The notes beneath the pieces were generated by a model. The model worked only from the letters and a program-made list of their open reading frames with translations. It had not been told where the DNA came from and made no database searches. Positions 41,282 through 50,040 of a stretch of DNA of 64,000 bases are shown here, in pieces. The position numbers and the translations under genes are program-made. Origin of the DNA: JAZKFT01 sp039925965 (GTDB lineage: Bacteria; Bacteroidota; Bacteroidia; Chitinophagales; Chitinophagaceae); the NCBI GenBank assembly GCA_039925965.1, contig JBDSXW010000096.1:1-64000 (forward strand), written 5' to 3'. The first letter of the stretch is position 1. The number at the start of each line of letters is the position of its first letter.

Positions 41282-41330
41282 ACTTTCACATTCCATCCAC
41301 CCATCATTTTCACATTTCCACATTTACACG
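41282..41330. repeat. Octad repeat (CACATTTC type) upstream of the dehydrogenase
   Basis: Six phased 8-bp units (TTCACATT, CCATCCAC, CCATCATT, TTCACATT, TCCACATT, TACACGTT) end four bases before the ATG at 41335. Confidence 0.75.
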
Positions 41331-41334
41331 TTCT

Positions 41335-42225
41335 ATGATTCAACACGTTTCAGTAATCGGTGCGGGCACCATGGGTAATGGCATTGCACATCTGTTTGCA
41401 CAAAATGGTTTTACCACGCACCTTATCGATATCAGTCAGGTGCAGCTGGATGCCGCATTGGCCACGATTGCTAAAAACCTCGAGCGGCAGGTAACAAAGG
41501 GAACTATCGATGCCACCATCAAGCAAAATACCTTAGACAACCTCACCACTTTTACCTCCATCACCGCAGGCATCGCCAACGCCGATCTTGTGATAGAAGC
41601 GGCAACCGAAAATATTGACCTTAAGCTGAAAATTTTTAATCTATTGGGTGTAGAAGCGCCCGCAGACTGTATCCTGGCTACTAACACATCCAGCATCAGC
41701 ATTACTAAAATAGCCAACGTAACCGGCCGGGCCGGCAAAGTAATCGGTATGCACTTTATGAACCCGGTGCCGATAATGAAACTGGTAGAAATTATCAATG
41801 GTTATGCAACTGAACCTGCGGTGACCCAAGGTATCGTAGCGCTCAGCAAAACACTCGGCAAAGTTCCCTGCGTCGTAAATGACTATCCCGGCTTTATCGC
41901 CAACCGTATCCTGATGCCGATGATCAACGAAGCCATTTGCAGCCTGTTCGAAGGTGTGGCCGGGGTTGAATCCATTGATACCGTAATGAAACTTGGTATG
42001 GCCCATCCCATGGGTCCATTGCAATTGGCTGATTTTATAGGACTGGATGTTTGCCTGAGTATTTTGAATGTATTGCATGCTGGATTTGGCAACCCTAAAT
42101 ATGCGCCCTGCCCCCTGTTGGTAAACATGGTAATGGCCGGAAAACTGGGGGTAAAAAGTGGTGAAGGTTTCTACACTTATTCTCCCGGCAGCAAAGAATT
42201 GATGGTGAGCAATCGATTTAAATAA
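41335..42225 (+). CDS. 3-hydroxyacyl-CoA (3-hydroxybutyryl-CoA) dehydrogenase
   Basis: The 296-residue protein has the NAD-binding motif G-A-G-T-M-G-N-G-I-A at about 8-17 and the catalytic region H-F-M-N-P-V-P near 140. The conserved P-G-F-I-A-N-R-I-L-M-P comes near 185, and a helical dimerisation domain with G-M-A-H-P-M-G-P-L follows. The length and single-domain form fit 3-hydroxybutyryl-CoA dehydrogenase rather than a multifunctional FadB. It oxidises 3-hydroxyacyl-CoA or reduces acetoacetyl-CoA with NAD(P). No other fatty-acid genes adjoin it. The leader is octad-repeat DNA. Confidence 0.93.
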   Translation: MIQHVSVIGAGTMGNGIAHLFAQNGFTTHLIDISQVQLDAALATIAKNLERQVTKGTIDATIKQNTLDNLTTFTSITAGIANADLVIEAATENIDLKLKIFNLLGVEAPADCILATNTSSISITKIANVTGRAGKVIGMHFMNPVPIMKLVEIINGYATEPAVTQGIVALSKTLGKVPCVVNDYPGFIANRILMPMINEAICSLFEGVAGVESIDTVMKLGMAHPMGPLQLADFIGLDVCLSILNVLHAGFGNPKYAPCPLLVNMVMAGKLGVKSGEGFYTYSPGSKELMVSNRFK

Positions 42226-42276
42226 AATATCGAATTATAAGCTGTAAGTTTTATGTTTACTGCCCCAAAATTTAAT

Positions 42277-42350
42277 GACTCCTTAGCTCAGCTGGTTAGA
42301 GCTACTGACTCTTAATCAGTAGGTCCAGGGTTCGAGTCCCTGAGGGGTCA
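42277..42350 (+). tRNA. tRNA-Lys (CTT)
   Basis: A complete cloverleaf is visible. The acceptor pairs GACTCCT with AGGGGTC, the D-arm is GCTCAGCTGGTTAGAGC, and the anticodon stem CTGAC... carries the loop CTCTTAA (anticodon CTT). The T-loop is GGGTTCGAGTCCC and the discriminator is A. CCA is not encoded. Confidence 0.96.
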
Positions 42351-42358
42351 CCGAAAGA

Positions 42359-42392
42359 AGCAGTTATGAAAGAGGTTCATAGCTGCTTTTTT
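42359..42392 (+). terminator. Terminator after tRNA-Lys
   Basis: AGCAGTTATGAA pairs with TTCATAGCTGCT (one wobble) around a five-base loop and is followed by six T, nine bases after the tRNA. Confidence 0.88.
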
Positions 42393-43019
42393 GTGGGTTC
42401 TTGCAGCAATTCAAAGCGTTTAAGACAAGTAGCAATTTAAGCAAAACCTTGATTCTGCCCCGACGTGTCACTTGCCCCAAGTCACCACGATCATTGGGAA
42501 AGCTATAAAATTTCATTGCGGGAATCACTTGCCCAAAGCCGTCCCGGTCAGCTTCGCAACATTAAAAAGTCATCGGAGATATGTTAGGTAAAGAGACGCA
42601 CCACGGCAAGGGTAGACAGGTATTATCACAAGATCTATATTCACCAACCCCCCGTAGCAGCCGGTTTATTTTCGTTTCCCAAAGACTATTTGTATTCATC
42701 AGTTTTGTTGGATGTCGGCAACAATTCTAGGCTCAAAAATCTCCATCTACGCTGCGTCTCGTTCTACCGGCGGATAATCGAATTCGTCCAACAGCCATAT
42801 CAACTTAACTTTTATAGCTCATTTTATATCGTAGTCAATTTATAAGAGAATGATTCTACGTCGGGGGCGGGCAGTTGTCCGCCCTGGCTAAAGAATGCCT
42901 TGATATTGGTTTTTATTAGATGGGCAGCACACAGACCTGCCCCAAGTTTTTATTTACGAACGGCAACTTTTCGAACCCATTCCATGTCTATTTTTACGCA
43001 CTAAAAAAAAGCACAAACA
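42393..43019. other. Gap of about 630 bp without a recognised gene
   Basis: No ATG-initiated frame with recognisable content was found. A GGGCGG/CCGCCC hairpin occurs at about 42866-42886, and CACTTGCCC(C)AA is repeated at about 42470 and 42528. The location after a tRNA gene would suit a former integration site, but no integrase or attachment duplicate is visible. Confidence 0.5.
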
Positions 43020-43715
43020 ATGAAAAAATTATTAATAGCGGTTGCAAGTGTGTTTGCAATTGGCTTTACACAGGCACAGACTGTGGACGAAGTGATTAAC
43101 AAACATATCGAAGCCATGGGCGGCAAAGGGAACATCGAGAAAATCCAGAATGTAGTAATGGAAGGTACACTCACCATCCAGGGAGCGCCAATTTCAGTTA
43201 CCCTGACCCAGGTGCAGGGGAAATTATCCCGTCAGGATATCAATGCCATGGGCATGAAAGGCTATGATTTCGTAACCGATAAAGACGGCTGGTCTTTTAT
43301 GCCATTTCAGGGCATGCAGAAACCGGAGCCTAAAACTGCTGAAGATGTAAAAGAAAGCCAAAGCGACCTCGACCTGAGTGGGCCGTTGTATAACTATGCC
43401 ACCAAGGGACACAAAGTGGAATTGCTGGGCAAAGAAGATGTGGAAGGCACCGAGTGCTTTAAGATAAAGGCTACGCTTAACAACGGTAAGGAGATGACTT
43501 TTTTTCTTGACCCCGCTTCCTATTTGATCGTTAGGGCCAAGGAAAAGAAAAAAGTAAATGGACAGGAGATGGAGCTGAGTGTTGATTTTTCGGACTACAA
43601 AGATGTAGAGGGTGTAAAGATGCCGTTCAGCGTTACCCAGCCATTTGGTACGGTTACGATGACCTCCATCAAGGCAAACCAACCGGTAGATGAAAAGTTA
43701 TTTACCCACGAATAG
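43020..43715 (+). CDS. LolA-like outer membrane lipoprotein-sorting protein
   Basis: The 231-residue protein has a signal peptide (K-K-L-L-I-A-V-A-S-V-F-A-I-G-F-T-Q-A) and a single beta-sheet-rich domain of the LolA/LolB-like fold. It begins with D-E-V-I-N-K-H-I-E-A-M-G-G-K and contains Y-D-F-V-T-D-K-D-G-W-S-F, D-P-A-S-Y-L-I-V-R and V-K-M-P-F-S-V-T-Q-P. In Bacteroidota such proteins are often described as lipoprotein-sorting proteins, but a true lipoprotein-carrier role is unproven. It lies 70 bp upstream of the large BNR protein gene in the same orientation, so the two may be co-transcribed. Confidence 0.78.
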   Translation: MKKLLIAVASVFAIGFTQAQTVDEVINKHIEAMGGKGNIEKIQNVVMEGTLTIQGAPISVTLTQVQGKLSRQDINAMGMKGYDFVTDKDGWSFMPFQGMQKPEPKTAEDVKESQSDLDLSGPLYNYATKGHKVELLGKEDVEGTECFKIKATLNNGKEMTFFLDPASYLIVRAKEKKKVNGQEMELSVDFSDYKDVEGVKMPFSVTQPFGTVTMTSIKANQPVDEKLFTHE

Positions 43716-43785
43716 GATTTAAAATCATGAGTTTAGTCCTGCCGTACCAACAGCAGGACTTCTTTTTTACCAGAAACTATTTGCA

Positions 43786-46700
43786 ATGAAAACTTTACTT
43801 TTTTCAGCAGCCGCTATATGTTGCGGCCTTACCGCTTTTACCCAAACCAAAGTTAGCTCTGCAACTTTTGGGATGCTGGAAGCCCGCTGGCTTGGCCCCG
43901 GTACCATGAGTGGCCGAATTACAGATATTAAAGGAGTGGACAACGAACCCAAAACTATTTACATCGGCACGGCAGGCGGTGGAGTGTGGAAGACCACTAA
44001 TGCAGGTGCTTCCTTCAAACCCATTTTTGATAAATATTGCCAGAGTATCGGCGCTCTTGCAATCGACCAGCAAAACCCTAAAACCATTTTTGTAGCTACG
44101 GGTGAAAGCAATATGCGTAATTCAGTATCTGTAGGAGACGGGCTATATAAAAGCACGGATGCCGGGGACAACTTTACCAAAGTAGGCCTGGACAGCACCG
44201 AGCATATTTCGAAGGTTTTAATTGATCCCAAAAATAGCAGTATTATCTATGTAGCTGCCCCCGGCCCCCTATGGAGCGACAGCAAGCACCGTGGGCTGTA
44301 CAAAAGCGAAGACGCCGGCAAAACATGGAATAAAATTTTATATATCAGCGAAAAGGCAGGCTGTGCAGACATTGCCATTGACCCTACCGATACAAAAACC
44401 ATTTATGCAACCACCTGGGAATTTCGCCGTAAGCCATTTGAATTTAATAGCGGCGGCGCGGGAAGCGGCGTGTATAAAAGTGTAGATGGCGGCAAGAATT
44501 GGCGGAAGATCCAAAGCGGTTTGCCCACAGGTATTTTTGGCCGTGTAGTGCTGACCCTGGCGCCGTCCTCGCCCAAAAACCTCGTAGCAATTGTAGAAAG
44601 CGAAAAGACGGGCCTGTTCATCAGTGACGACGCTGGCGAAACCTGGAGGAGCCAGAGTGCAACCATGAATGTGGTGAGCCGTCCATTCTATTTCTCTACG
44701 CTGGTGATAGATCCCAAAGATTCGAAACGCATTTACCGCCCGGGTTACCAGTTTAGCTACAGCGCGGATGGTGGCTACAGTTTTGCAGATGCCAGTAACG
44801 AAGGTGGTTGGATACACAGTGATCAGCATGCCTTGTGGATCAACCCGCAAAACACCAGCGAACTGTGGCTGGGCACCGATGGCGGCGTATACTTTAGCCT
44901 TGACAGAGGCGCTACCTGGGGCTTCAAAGGCAACCTGCCGGTGGGCCAGTTTTACCACGTAGCTGTGGATAATAACCAGCCTTACAAAATCTATGGCGGT
45001 TTACAGGACAATGGGAGTTGGGTGAGCCCAAGTGCGGCGCCTGGCGGGGTGGGTAATGCCAACTGGGTGGCTTTGTATGGTGGTGATGGATTTTGGACGG
45101 TGCCCGATGGAACGGACAACAACATCGCTTATGCTGAGTTCCAGGGCGGTAATGTAGCCCGCATCAATCTTAGCAATGGCAAATCGGTAAGCATACAGCC
45201 AAGCAAGGGACCTAATGATGAAAAGCTGCGCTGGAACTGGAATACACCGATCCATAATGGCGTTTCCAATCCTAATAATCTGTACATGGGTGCGCAGTAT
45301 ATTTTTAAGAGCACCGATAAGGGCCGGAACTGGACGCGCATCAGCCCCGACCTTACCACTAATGATAAAAGCAAGCAGCAGCAGGATAAAAGTGGGGGAC
45401 TAAGTGCCGATAATACCTCGGCCGAAAACCATTGTACCATCTTCACCATCACCGAAAGCCCGCTGGATAGTAACACCGTCTGGGCCGGCACAGATGATGG
45501 CAATTTACAATACACAACCAATGGCGGCAGGAACTGGATCAATGTGGCCAATAATTACAAAGCCGCCGGTATACCCGCCCAAACCTGGGTGAGCAGTATT
45601 GAGCCCAGCCGCCACGATAAGAACACTGTCTATGCCACATTCGACAACCACATGTATGGCGATATGAAAACATGGGTGGGTAAAAGCACCGACATGGGTA
45701 AAACCTGGACGGCCTGGAAAAGTGACGAGTTCACTGGCTTTGCACATAAAATAAAAGAAGACCTGGTGAACAAAGACATGCTGTTCCTCGGAACCGAGAT
45801 GGGCCTGTTTGCAACACTGAACGGAGGTGCCGATTGGTTTAGGATGAAAAATAATATCCCTTGGTATGCGCTTACGAGGGACATACAAATTCAGCCCGCC
45901 ACTAACGACCTGGTAGTGGCTACGCATGGTCGCGGTATTCTGGTTGTCGACGATATTTCGCCAATGCGCGGCATGACCAAAGAAGTGATGGAGAAAGACG
46001 TAGTGCTGTTTCAAAACAAGCCATTGATATTGCGGGATGGAGCGTTTGGCGGTGGTGGCTTTCCCAGCACCGGCGGCTGGAATGGAGGCAACCCACCGGC
46101 GATACAGCCGATCCAGTTTTATTTAAAGGATCGGGTGATGAGCGGCGATGTATATGTCGAAATACTTGACAAAGACGGTAAGCTGGTGCAAAAGATTCCC
46201 GGCACCAAACGCAAGGGGATCAATAAAGTGAATTGGAACCTTCGCAAGACGCCGCCGAAAACAGCTGAAGGCGGTACTAAGCTGGATGCTGGCGGATTTA
46301 CAGCGCCGATGATATTACCCGGTGACTACACTGTTAAACTAAAAGTAGGTGACAAGGAATTTACCCAACCCTTGAAAGTTGAAAACGATATGAAAGGCGA
46401 AATGACTTTGGAAGACCGGAAAAAGCAATATGATGCCGCCATGGTTTTGTATAAAATGCAGGAAGACCTTGCAGCACAGGTTGATTCCATCAATAAAGTT
46501 CAAAAACTGGTAAAAGACCATATAGAACAGATACAAAATAAAAACAATAAACAGCTTGCCCAGGAATACCTTAATAAACTGGAAGAGATCAGGAGCACGC
46601 TGCTGGCTACTAAACAAAAAAGTATTTTTGCAGATGAGAAGCAACTGCGTGAAGAAATCAGCGAAGTGTACACCGCCGTTGCCGGCAATGAAACCGCCCC

Positions 46701-46869
46701 AAGTAATATGCAGGTGGAACGCATCAACGGGTTAAAGGATGAGCTGAAGAAGAAGGAAACAGATACAAAAATAGCGATGGCCAAATACCAGGGACCCGTG
46801 ATGAAAATGTTTGAAAAAGAGAAAATTTATATCGGCCCTAAGTTGCCGGTAAGTGGGGCAGGGCAGTAG
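43786..46869 (+). CDS. Large secreted BNR/VPS10-type beta-propeller protein
   Basis: The 1027-residue product has a signal peptide (K-T-L-L-F-S-A-A-A-I-C-C-G-L-T-A-F-T-Q). A long series of sialidase-like Asp-box units follows (S-x-D-x-G-x-T-W pattern, e.g. S-E-D-A-G-K-T-W, S-D-D-A-G-E-T-W, S-T-D-K-G-R-N-W, T-N-G-G-R-N-W) over residues 40-730, giving one or two propellers as in sortilin/VPS10 and glycosyl hydrolase-like proteins. A beta-sandwich (about 780-880) and a helical coiled segment (about 885-1010) end the protein. Bacteroidota homologues are annotated as glycosyl hydrolases without shown activity. Catalytic sialidase arginines were not seen. Ligand binding or protein handling in the periplasm is the cautious guess. 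Confidence 0.85.
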   Translation: MKTLLFSAAAICCGLTAFTQTKVSSATFGMLEARWLGPGTMSGRITDIKGVDNEPKTIYIGTAGGGVWKTTNAGASFKPIFDKYCQSIGALAIDQQNPKTIFVATGESNMRNSVSVGDGLYKSTDAGDNFTKVGLDSTEHISKVLIDPKNSSIIYVAAPGPLWSDSKHRGLYKSEDAGKTWNKILYISEKAGCADIAIDPTDTKTIYATTWEFRRKPFEFNSGGAGSGVYKSVDGGKNWRKIQSGLPTGIFGRVVLTLAPSSPKNLVAIVESEKTGLFISDDAGETWRSQSATMNVVSRPFYFSTLVIDPKDSKRIYRPGYQFSYSADGGYSFADASNEGGWIHSDQHALWINPQNTSELWLGTDGGVYFSLDRGATWGFKGNLPVGQFYHVAVDNNQPYKIYGGLQDNGSWVSPSAAPGGVGNANWVALYGGDGFWTVPDGTDNNIAYAEFQGGNVARINLSNGKSVSIQPSKGPNDEKLRWNWNTPIHNGVSNPNNLYMGAQYIFKSTDKGRNWTRISPDLTTNDKSKQQQDKSGGLSADNTSAENHCTIFTITESPLDSNTVWAGTDDGNLQYTTNGGRNWINVANNYKAAGIPAQTWVSSIEPSRHDKNTVYATFDNHMYGDMKTWVGKSTDMGKTWTAWKSDEFTGFAHKIKEDLVNKDMLFLGTEMGLFATLNGGADWFRMKNNIPWYALTRDIQIQPATNDLVVATHGRGILVVDDISPMRGMTKEVMEKDVVLFQNKPLILRDGAFGGGGFPSTGGWNGGNPPAIQPIQFYLKDRVMSGDVYVEILDKDGKLVQKIPGTKRKGINKVNWNLRKTPPKTAEGGTKLDAGGFTAPMILPGDYTVKLKVGDKEFTQPLKVENDMKGEMTLEDRKKQYDAAMVLYKMQEDLAAQVDSINKVQKLVKDHIEQIQNKNNKQLAQEYLNKLEEIRSTLLATKQKSIFADEKQLREEISEVYTAVAGNETAPSNMQVERINGLKDELKKKETDTKIAMAKYQGPVMKMFEKEKIYIGPKLPVSGAGQ

Positions 46870-46913
46870 TGAGTAACAGAAGAATCCGTTGTTTTACAAA
46901 AAGCACTTTTCAA

Positions 46914-47264
46914 TTAAAACCCGGAGCCAATAATGGTTCCGGGTTTTTTATAGCCCAATAATTGACAATATATCAATTGACATACGGCCGATAATCTACT
47001 TACCGATTCCGTGTGCAAACACAATTGAGCGATGTCAAAAAGCTCACTGCTTACTACGACCGATAGTTTTTGTACGCCGATCGCTGACAGAGAACTGGCA
47101 AAAGTGGTATTGATAAATTCACTCAGGTTGGGAATACTGAAATTTCCGAGCACCGTGCAATCGGGGAGCGTATTCCCGGCGTTGTGACTGTTTCGTGCAG
47201 CCGGAAATACAAAATCCTGTAACGATGCGATGAACCCATCAGTACCCACTGGTTCATGAAACAA
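46914..47264 (-). CDS. Doubtful 116-residue ORF running into a terminator
   Basis: The frame starts at TTG and has protein-like composition (for example L-Q-D-F-V-F-P-A-A-R-N and N-L-S-E-F-I-N-T-T-F). It remains open further upstream to a stop near 47312. Its last codons are the hairpin of the terminator at 46917-46950, which argues against a working gene. No family is recognised. It may be a decayed gene. The remainder of 46870-47386 shows nothing else. Confidence 0.22.
   Translation of the reverse strand: MFHEPVGTDGFIASLQDFVFPAARNSHNAGNTLPDCTVLGNFSIPNLSEFINTTFASSLSAIGVQKLSVVVSSELFDIAQLCLHTESVSRLSAVCQLIYCQLLGYKKPGTIIGSGF
46917..46950 (+). terminator. Terminator after the BNR/VPS10 gene
   Basis: AAACCCGGA...TCCGGGTTT forms a nine-base-pair stem extended by CC/GG around a short loop. 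Six T follow on the plus strand, 48 bp after the stop codon. Confidence 0.9.
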
Positions 47265-47386
47265 GATCCCCGCACTGCCTCGATCGTTTTTGTATTTGCA
47301 GGGTCTGGCTTAAGCAAAATGCTTGATGCTGTTTCACTTTACTATGCCGTTGCGTCGCCAATTGGCTTTCAATATCTCAATATTGG

Positions 47387-47854
47387 CTAACTCAGGTTCG
47401 GAAATTCGTCCTTAAGCATATCGTCGAGCGCATCTGCCCAATGTTCAAAATCGGCGATAAATGTCACCAACTCATTATAGTCGATGCCTTTGATATCCCG
47501 TTCAAAAGTAGCCCAGATCTGATCGCTGCCTTTTTGCATGGTGAGTTTAATACCCAGCTTCTCGTCGTTTAGCTCCAGCAAGCGGTGGTAAAATTCCAGT
47601 AACCGCGTTGTCTGCGGCATGTTCATTACAGGCGAAAATATCTTAATAAAATCCCGTTGATAGCCATCTGAGAAAGTGAGCCGCTGGATAAACAATTCTA
47701 TGCTGGCAGAGCCCTTTTTCCAAAGCCAGTCTTTTTTATCGGCACTGTACACTTTCACGCGGTCGAGGCCTACCGACTCCGCATAACAATTCACCATCTC
47801 CATGACCTTAAAATAATTAGCTTCAAACTCAGATACAGGTTTTGCAGGTTCCAT
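47387..47854 (-). CDS. Small cytoplasmic protein, YbjN / type III chaperone-like fold
   Basis: The 155-residue protein has no signal peptide. Its alternation of an N-terminal helix (Y-F-K-V-M-E-M-V-N-C-Y), a five-strand central sheet, and a C-terminal acidic helix (F-E-H-W-A-D-A-L-D-D-M-L) suggests the fold shared by YbjN and CesT/type III chaperones. A pattern L-L-E-F-Y-H-R-L-L-E-L-N sits in the middle. The match is by feel and not by a diagnostic motif, so the function is unknown. It has no evident operon partner, and octad repeats lie upstream of its start. Confidence 0.65.
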   Translation of the reverse strand: MEPAKPVSEFEANYFKVMEMVNCYAESVGLDRVKVYSADKKDWLWKKGSASIELFIQRLTFSDGYQRDFIKIFSPVMNMPQTTRLLEFYHRLLELNDEKLGIKLTMQKGSDQIWATFERDIKGIDYNELVTFIADFEHWADALDDMLKDEFPNLS

Positions 47855-47882
47855 AATCGGTTTTTTTTAGGGTTTGAATAAA

Positions 47883-47914
47883 GTTCATGGGTTTACAAGT
47901 TTGCGGGTTCAATT
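47883..47914. repeat. Octad repeat (AGTTCATG type)
   Basis: Four phased 8-bp units (AGTTCATG, GGTTTACA, AGTTTGCG, GGTTCAAT) lie 29 bp upstream of the start codon at 47854. This is the GGTTCACG family also seen at 5.3, 9.8 and 15.0 kb. Confidence 0.75.
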
Positions 47915-48013
47915 GACGCAGTCACCATCCTATTTTTAGTCATGTATCAGTTTGAATTTTCGGTACCATTTATTTGCCAGCCATTAGGAATGGAATAAGT
48001 TGTGATGAAAGAG

Positions 48014-48120
48014 TTTGTGAAAAATCAGGCTGTGATTAATTAATTTTTCACAAACCATTTTTTCACAAACCTGTGAAAAATCAGGCTGTGAATAATTTAT
48101 TTTTCACAAGCCATTTTATC
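48014..48120. repeat. 56-bp duplication with internal inverted repeat
   Basis: GTGAAAAATCAGGCTGTGA begins at 48017 and again at 48073, a period of 56 bp. Each copy contains TTTGTGAAAAAT-type and ATTTTTCACAAA-type arms that could form a hairpin of about 12 bp. A TGTGATGAAAGAG word precedes it. The rest of 47915-48241 shows no gene. Confidence 0.88.
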
Positions 48121-48241
48121 ACAATATCAAATCTGGCTTACATTGTAAAATTAAATGCAGACATAATTATGAAAAAGGACGATACTGGAAATTCAAACTG
48201 AGACACAACCCTATTTTTTGCCCCCACTTAAATTTCCACAT

Positions 48242-48661
48242 TTACTCCGCATTCGCCACGGAACTTGTCTTCGACAGTACCACGCAGAGAATATTTACCA
48301 CCGCGCCAACAACCAACAGAAAGATGCCTGCTTCTTTTACCGGAACATTGCCCGCATAAGCACTTGTGTAGGTAAAATAACTCTTAATGGCGAACGCAGC
48401 GCTGAGAGCGGCGAAAATAAGGTTTGTCCGAACCGCCCATGTTTTGTAGAAGGCGTGAAAAAGAAGACTGAGCGAGGCAAAAAAGCCGATGATGTACCCG
48501 GGCCGGCCATAATAGTTGATCATTTTCCCCTTGAAAGGAACCATTGAATTAAACCCGGTAAAATGCCTGTCCAGGTCCGGGTAGTAGGCCCAATTCATAA
48601 AACAAGCGGCTACAACGCAAATACATGCCGCCATACCCAACCACTTTTGCCAGTTCTTCAT
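48242..48661 (-). CDS. Small four-helix membrane protein of unknown function
   Basis: The 139-residue protein has four hydrophobic segments, at about 7-24, 53-72, 78-95 and 110-130. The loop between the first two is Y-Y-P-D-L-D-R-H-F-T-G-F-N-S, and the second starts Y-Y-G-R-P-G-Y. Relatives are unnamed inner-membrane proteins in Bacteroidota. No catalytic motif is visible. It lies 62 bp downstream of tRNA-Cys on the same strand. Confidence 0.72.
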   Translation of the reverse strand: MKNWQKWLGMAACICVVAACFMNWAYYPDLDRHFTGFNSMVPFKGKMINYYGRPGYIIGFFASLSLLFHAFYKTWAVRTNLIFAALSAAFAIKSYFTYTSAYAGNVPVKEAGIFLLVVGAVVNILCVVLSKTSSVANAE

Positions 48662-48723
48662 ATCCTTAAATTGAAAAAACCTGTGAGAGTTATTGCAGCC
48701 TCACAGGTTTATGATTTTTGCAG

Positions 48724-48794
48724 AGGTACCAAACAGATTCGAACTGTTGTAGAAGCTTTTGCAGAGCTTTGCCTAGCCACTCGGCCATGGTACC
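48724..48794 (-). tRNA. tRNA-Cys (GCA)
   Basis: The minus strand forms a 71-nucleotide cloverleaf. The acceptor arm is GGTACCA/TGGTACC, and the anticodon stem AAGCT/AGCTT has the loop CTGCAAA (anticodon GCA). The T-loop is CAGTTCGAATCTG and the discriminator is U, as expected for Cys. Confidence 0.95.
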
Positions 48795-48983
48795 AGCTTT
48801 TTCCGGTTAAATGCTTCCCTGTTCTGAACACCAGGTCCCGTCTCTACGAATGCTGTTTTTTAACCGGCTGCAAACATAAAGGAAGCAGGGGAAAAGAAAA
48901 AATTCTGCATGCCCCATTTACAAATAAGAAAAAAACTCCATTGCGGTCATGAAAACCGAAATTAGCGTTCTTAAAAAAAATCC

Positions 48984-49859
48984 ATGCAAAGAATACCCGA
49001 AAGCGAGTTGATCCTCAATAGCCGCGGCGCTATTTACCACCTGAATCTGCGGCCGGAAGAGTTGGCAACAGATATCATTACCGTTGGAGATCCTGAACGG
49101 GTAAAAGAAGTGAGCAAGCATTTTGATAAGGTGGACGTAATGCAGTCGCACCGGGAGTTTGTAACGCATACCGGCTGGCTGGGCAATAAGCGCATTAGTG
49201 TAGTGAGCACCGGCATTGGCACCGACAATATTGATATCGTTTTAAACGAGCTGGATGCCCTGGTAAATATCGATCTTGAAACCAGAACGATTAAGGACGA
49301 ACTTACCAGCCTTAATATCATCCGCATTGGCACAACAGGTTCTTTACAAGGCGATGTGGCCGCAGATGAACTGGTTGCCAGTACCCATGGCCTCGGTATC
49401 GACAACCTGATGAATTTCTACCGGCTGGAACCGGGTGAAGAAGAAAAGACGCTGTTGCAGCAATTCGTAACGCATACGCAGCTCCATTCCAACTTTTCAC
49501 AGCCTTATATCAGCGCAGCGAGTGTGGGCTTACTGAAACATTTTGTGGATGGCTTTCACCAGGGGATAACCGTGACCTGCCCAGGATTTTATGGGCCGCA
49601 GGGCCGGGTGTTGCGATTGGGATTGAAACAGCCAGACCTCATCGACGCCCTCACCAAATTCCAGTTTGGCCCTTACCGTATTACCAATTTTGAAATGGAA
49701 ACCGCCGGTATTTACGGACTGGGGAAACTACTTGGTCATCAATGCCTGAGCCTTAGCGTGATAGTGGCCAATCGCATTACCAAAACTTTTTCTACAGATG
49801 GTGGACGGGCAGTGGAAAATCTGATTCAAAAATCGCTGGACGTGATCGCGTCTATATGA
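48984..49859 (+). CDS. Uridine phosphorylase-like nucleoside phosphorylase
   Basis: The 291-residue protein has the NP-I family fold of hexameric nucleoside phosphorylases. It has G-D-P-E-R-V near residue 35 (phosphate site), S-T-G-I-G-T-D-N near 75, I-R-I-G-T-T-G-S near 111, and the ribose-binding F-E-M-E-T-A-G-I near 235. The E-M-E-T rather than D-M-E segment and overall length suggest uridine phosphorylase, but purine specificity is not excluded. It splits a nucleoside with phosphate in the cytoplasm for base salvage. It pairs functionally with the PNP at 30.5-31.3 kb. Confidence 0.87.
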   Translation: MQRIPESELILNSRGAIYHLNLRPEELATDIITVGDPERVKEVSKHFDKVDVMQSHREFVTHTGWLGNKRISVVSTGIGTDNIDIVLNELDALVNIDLETRTIKDELTSLNIIRIGTTGSLQGDVAADELVASTHGLGIDNLMNFYRLEPGEEEKTLLQQFVTHTQLHSNFSQPYISAASVGLLKHFVDGFHQGITVTCPGFYGPQGRVLRLGLKQPDLIDALTKFQFGPYRITNFEMETAGIYGLGKLLGHQCLSLSVIVANRITKTFSTDGGRAVENLIQKSLDVIASI

Positions 49860-50040
49860 TTTCTCGGGTGAGGAGTAGAACAACGAAGGATAGATTCCCG
49901 GTTTAAGCGGGTTAAACGGATAAGCGCGGATTATTTTTATTTCCAAATGAATGACCGGCTCTTTTTATTGATGCCTCTAAAACAGGCGTGGTGAGCAATT
50001 CGCGATTTTGTTTCGTGCGAAGGAATATATCGGGGTAATA

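Noticed and set aside
42277..43019. Integrated island after tRNA-Lys
   Set aside because: The tRNA is complete, but no duplicated 3' end, integrase or mobile gene follows. Normal genes resume at 43020.
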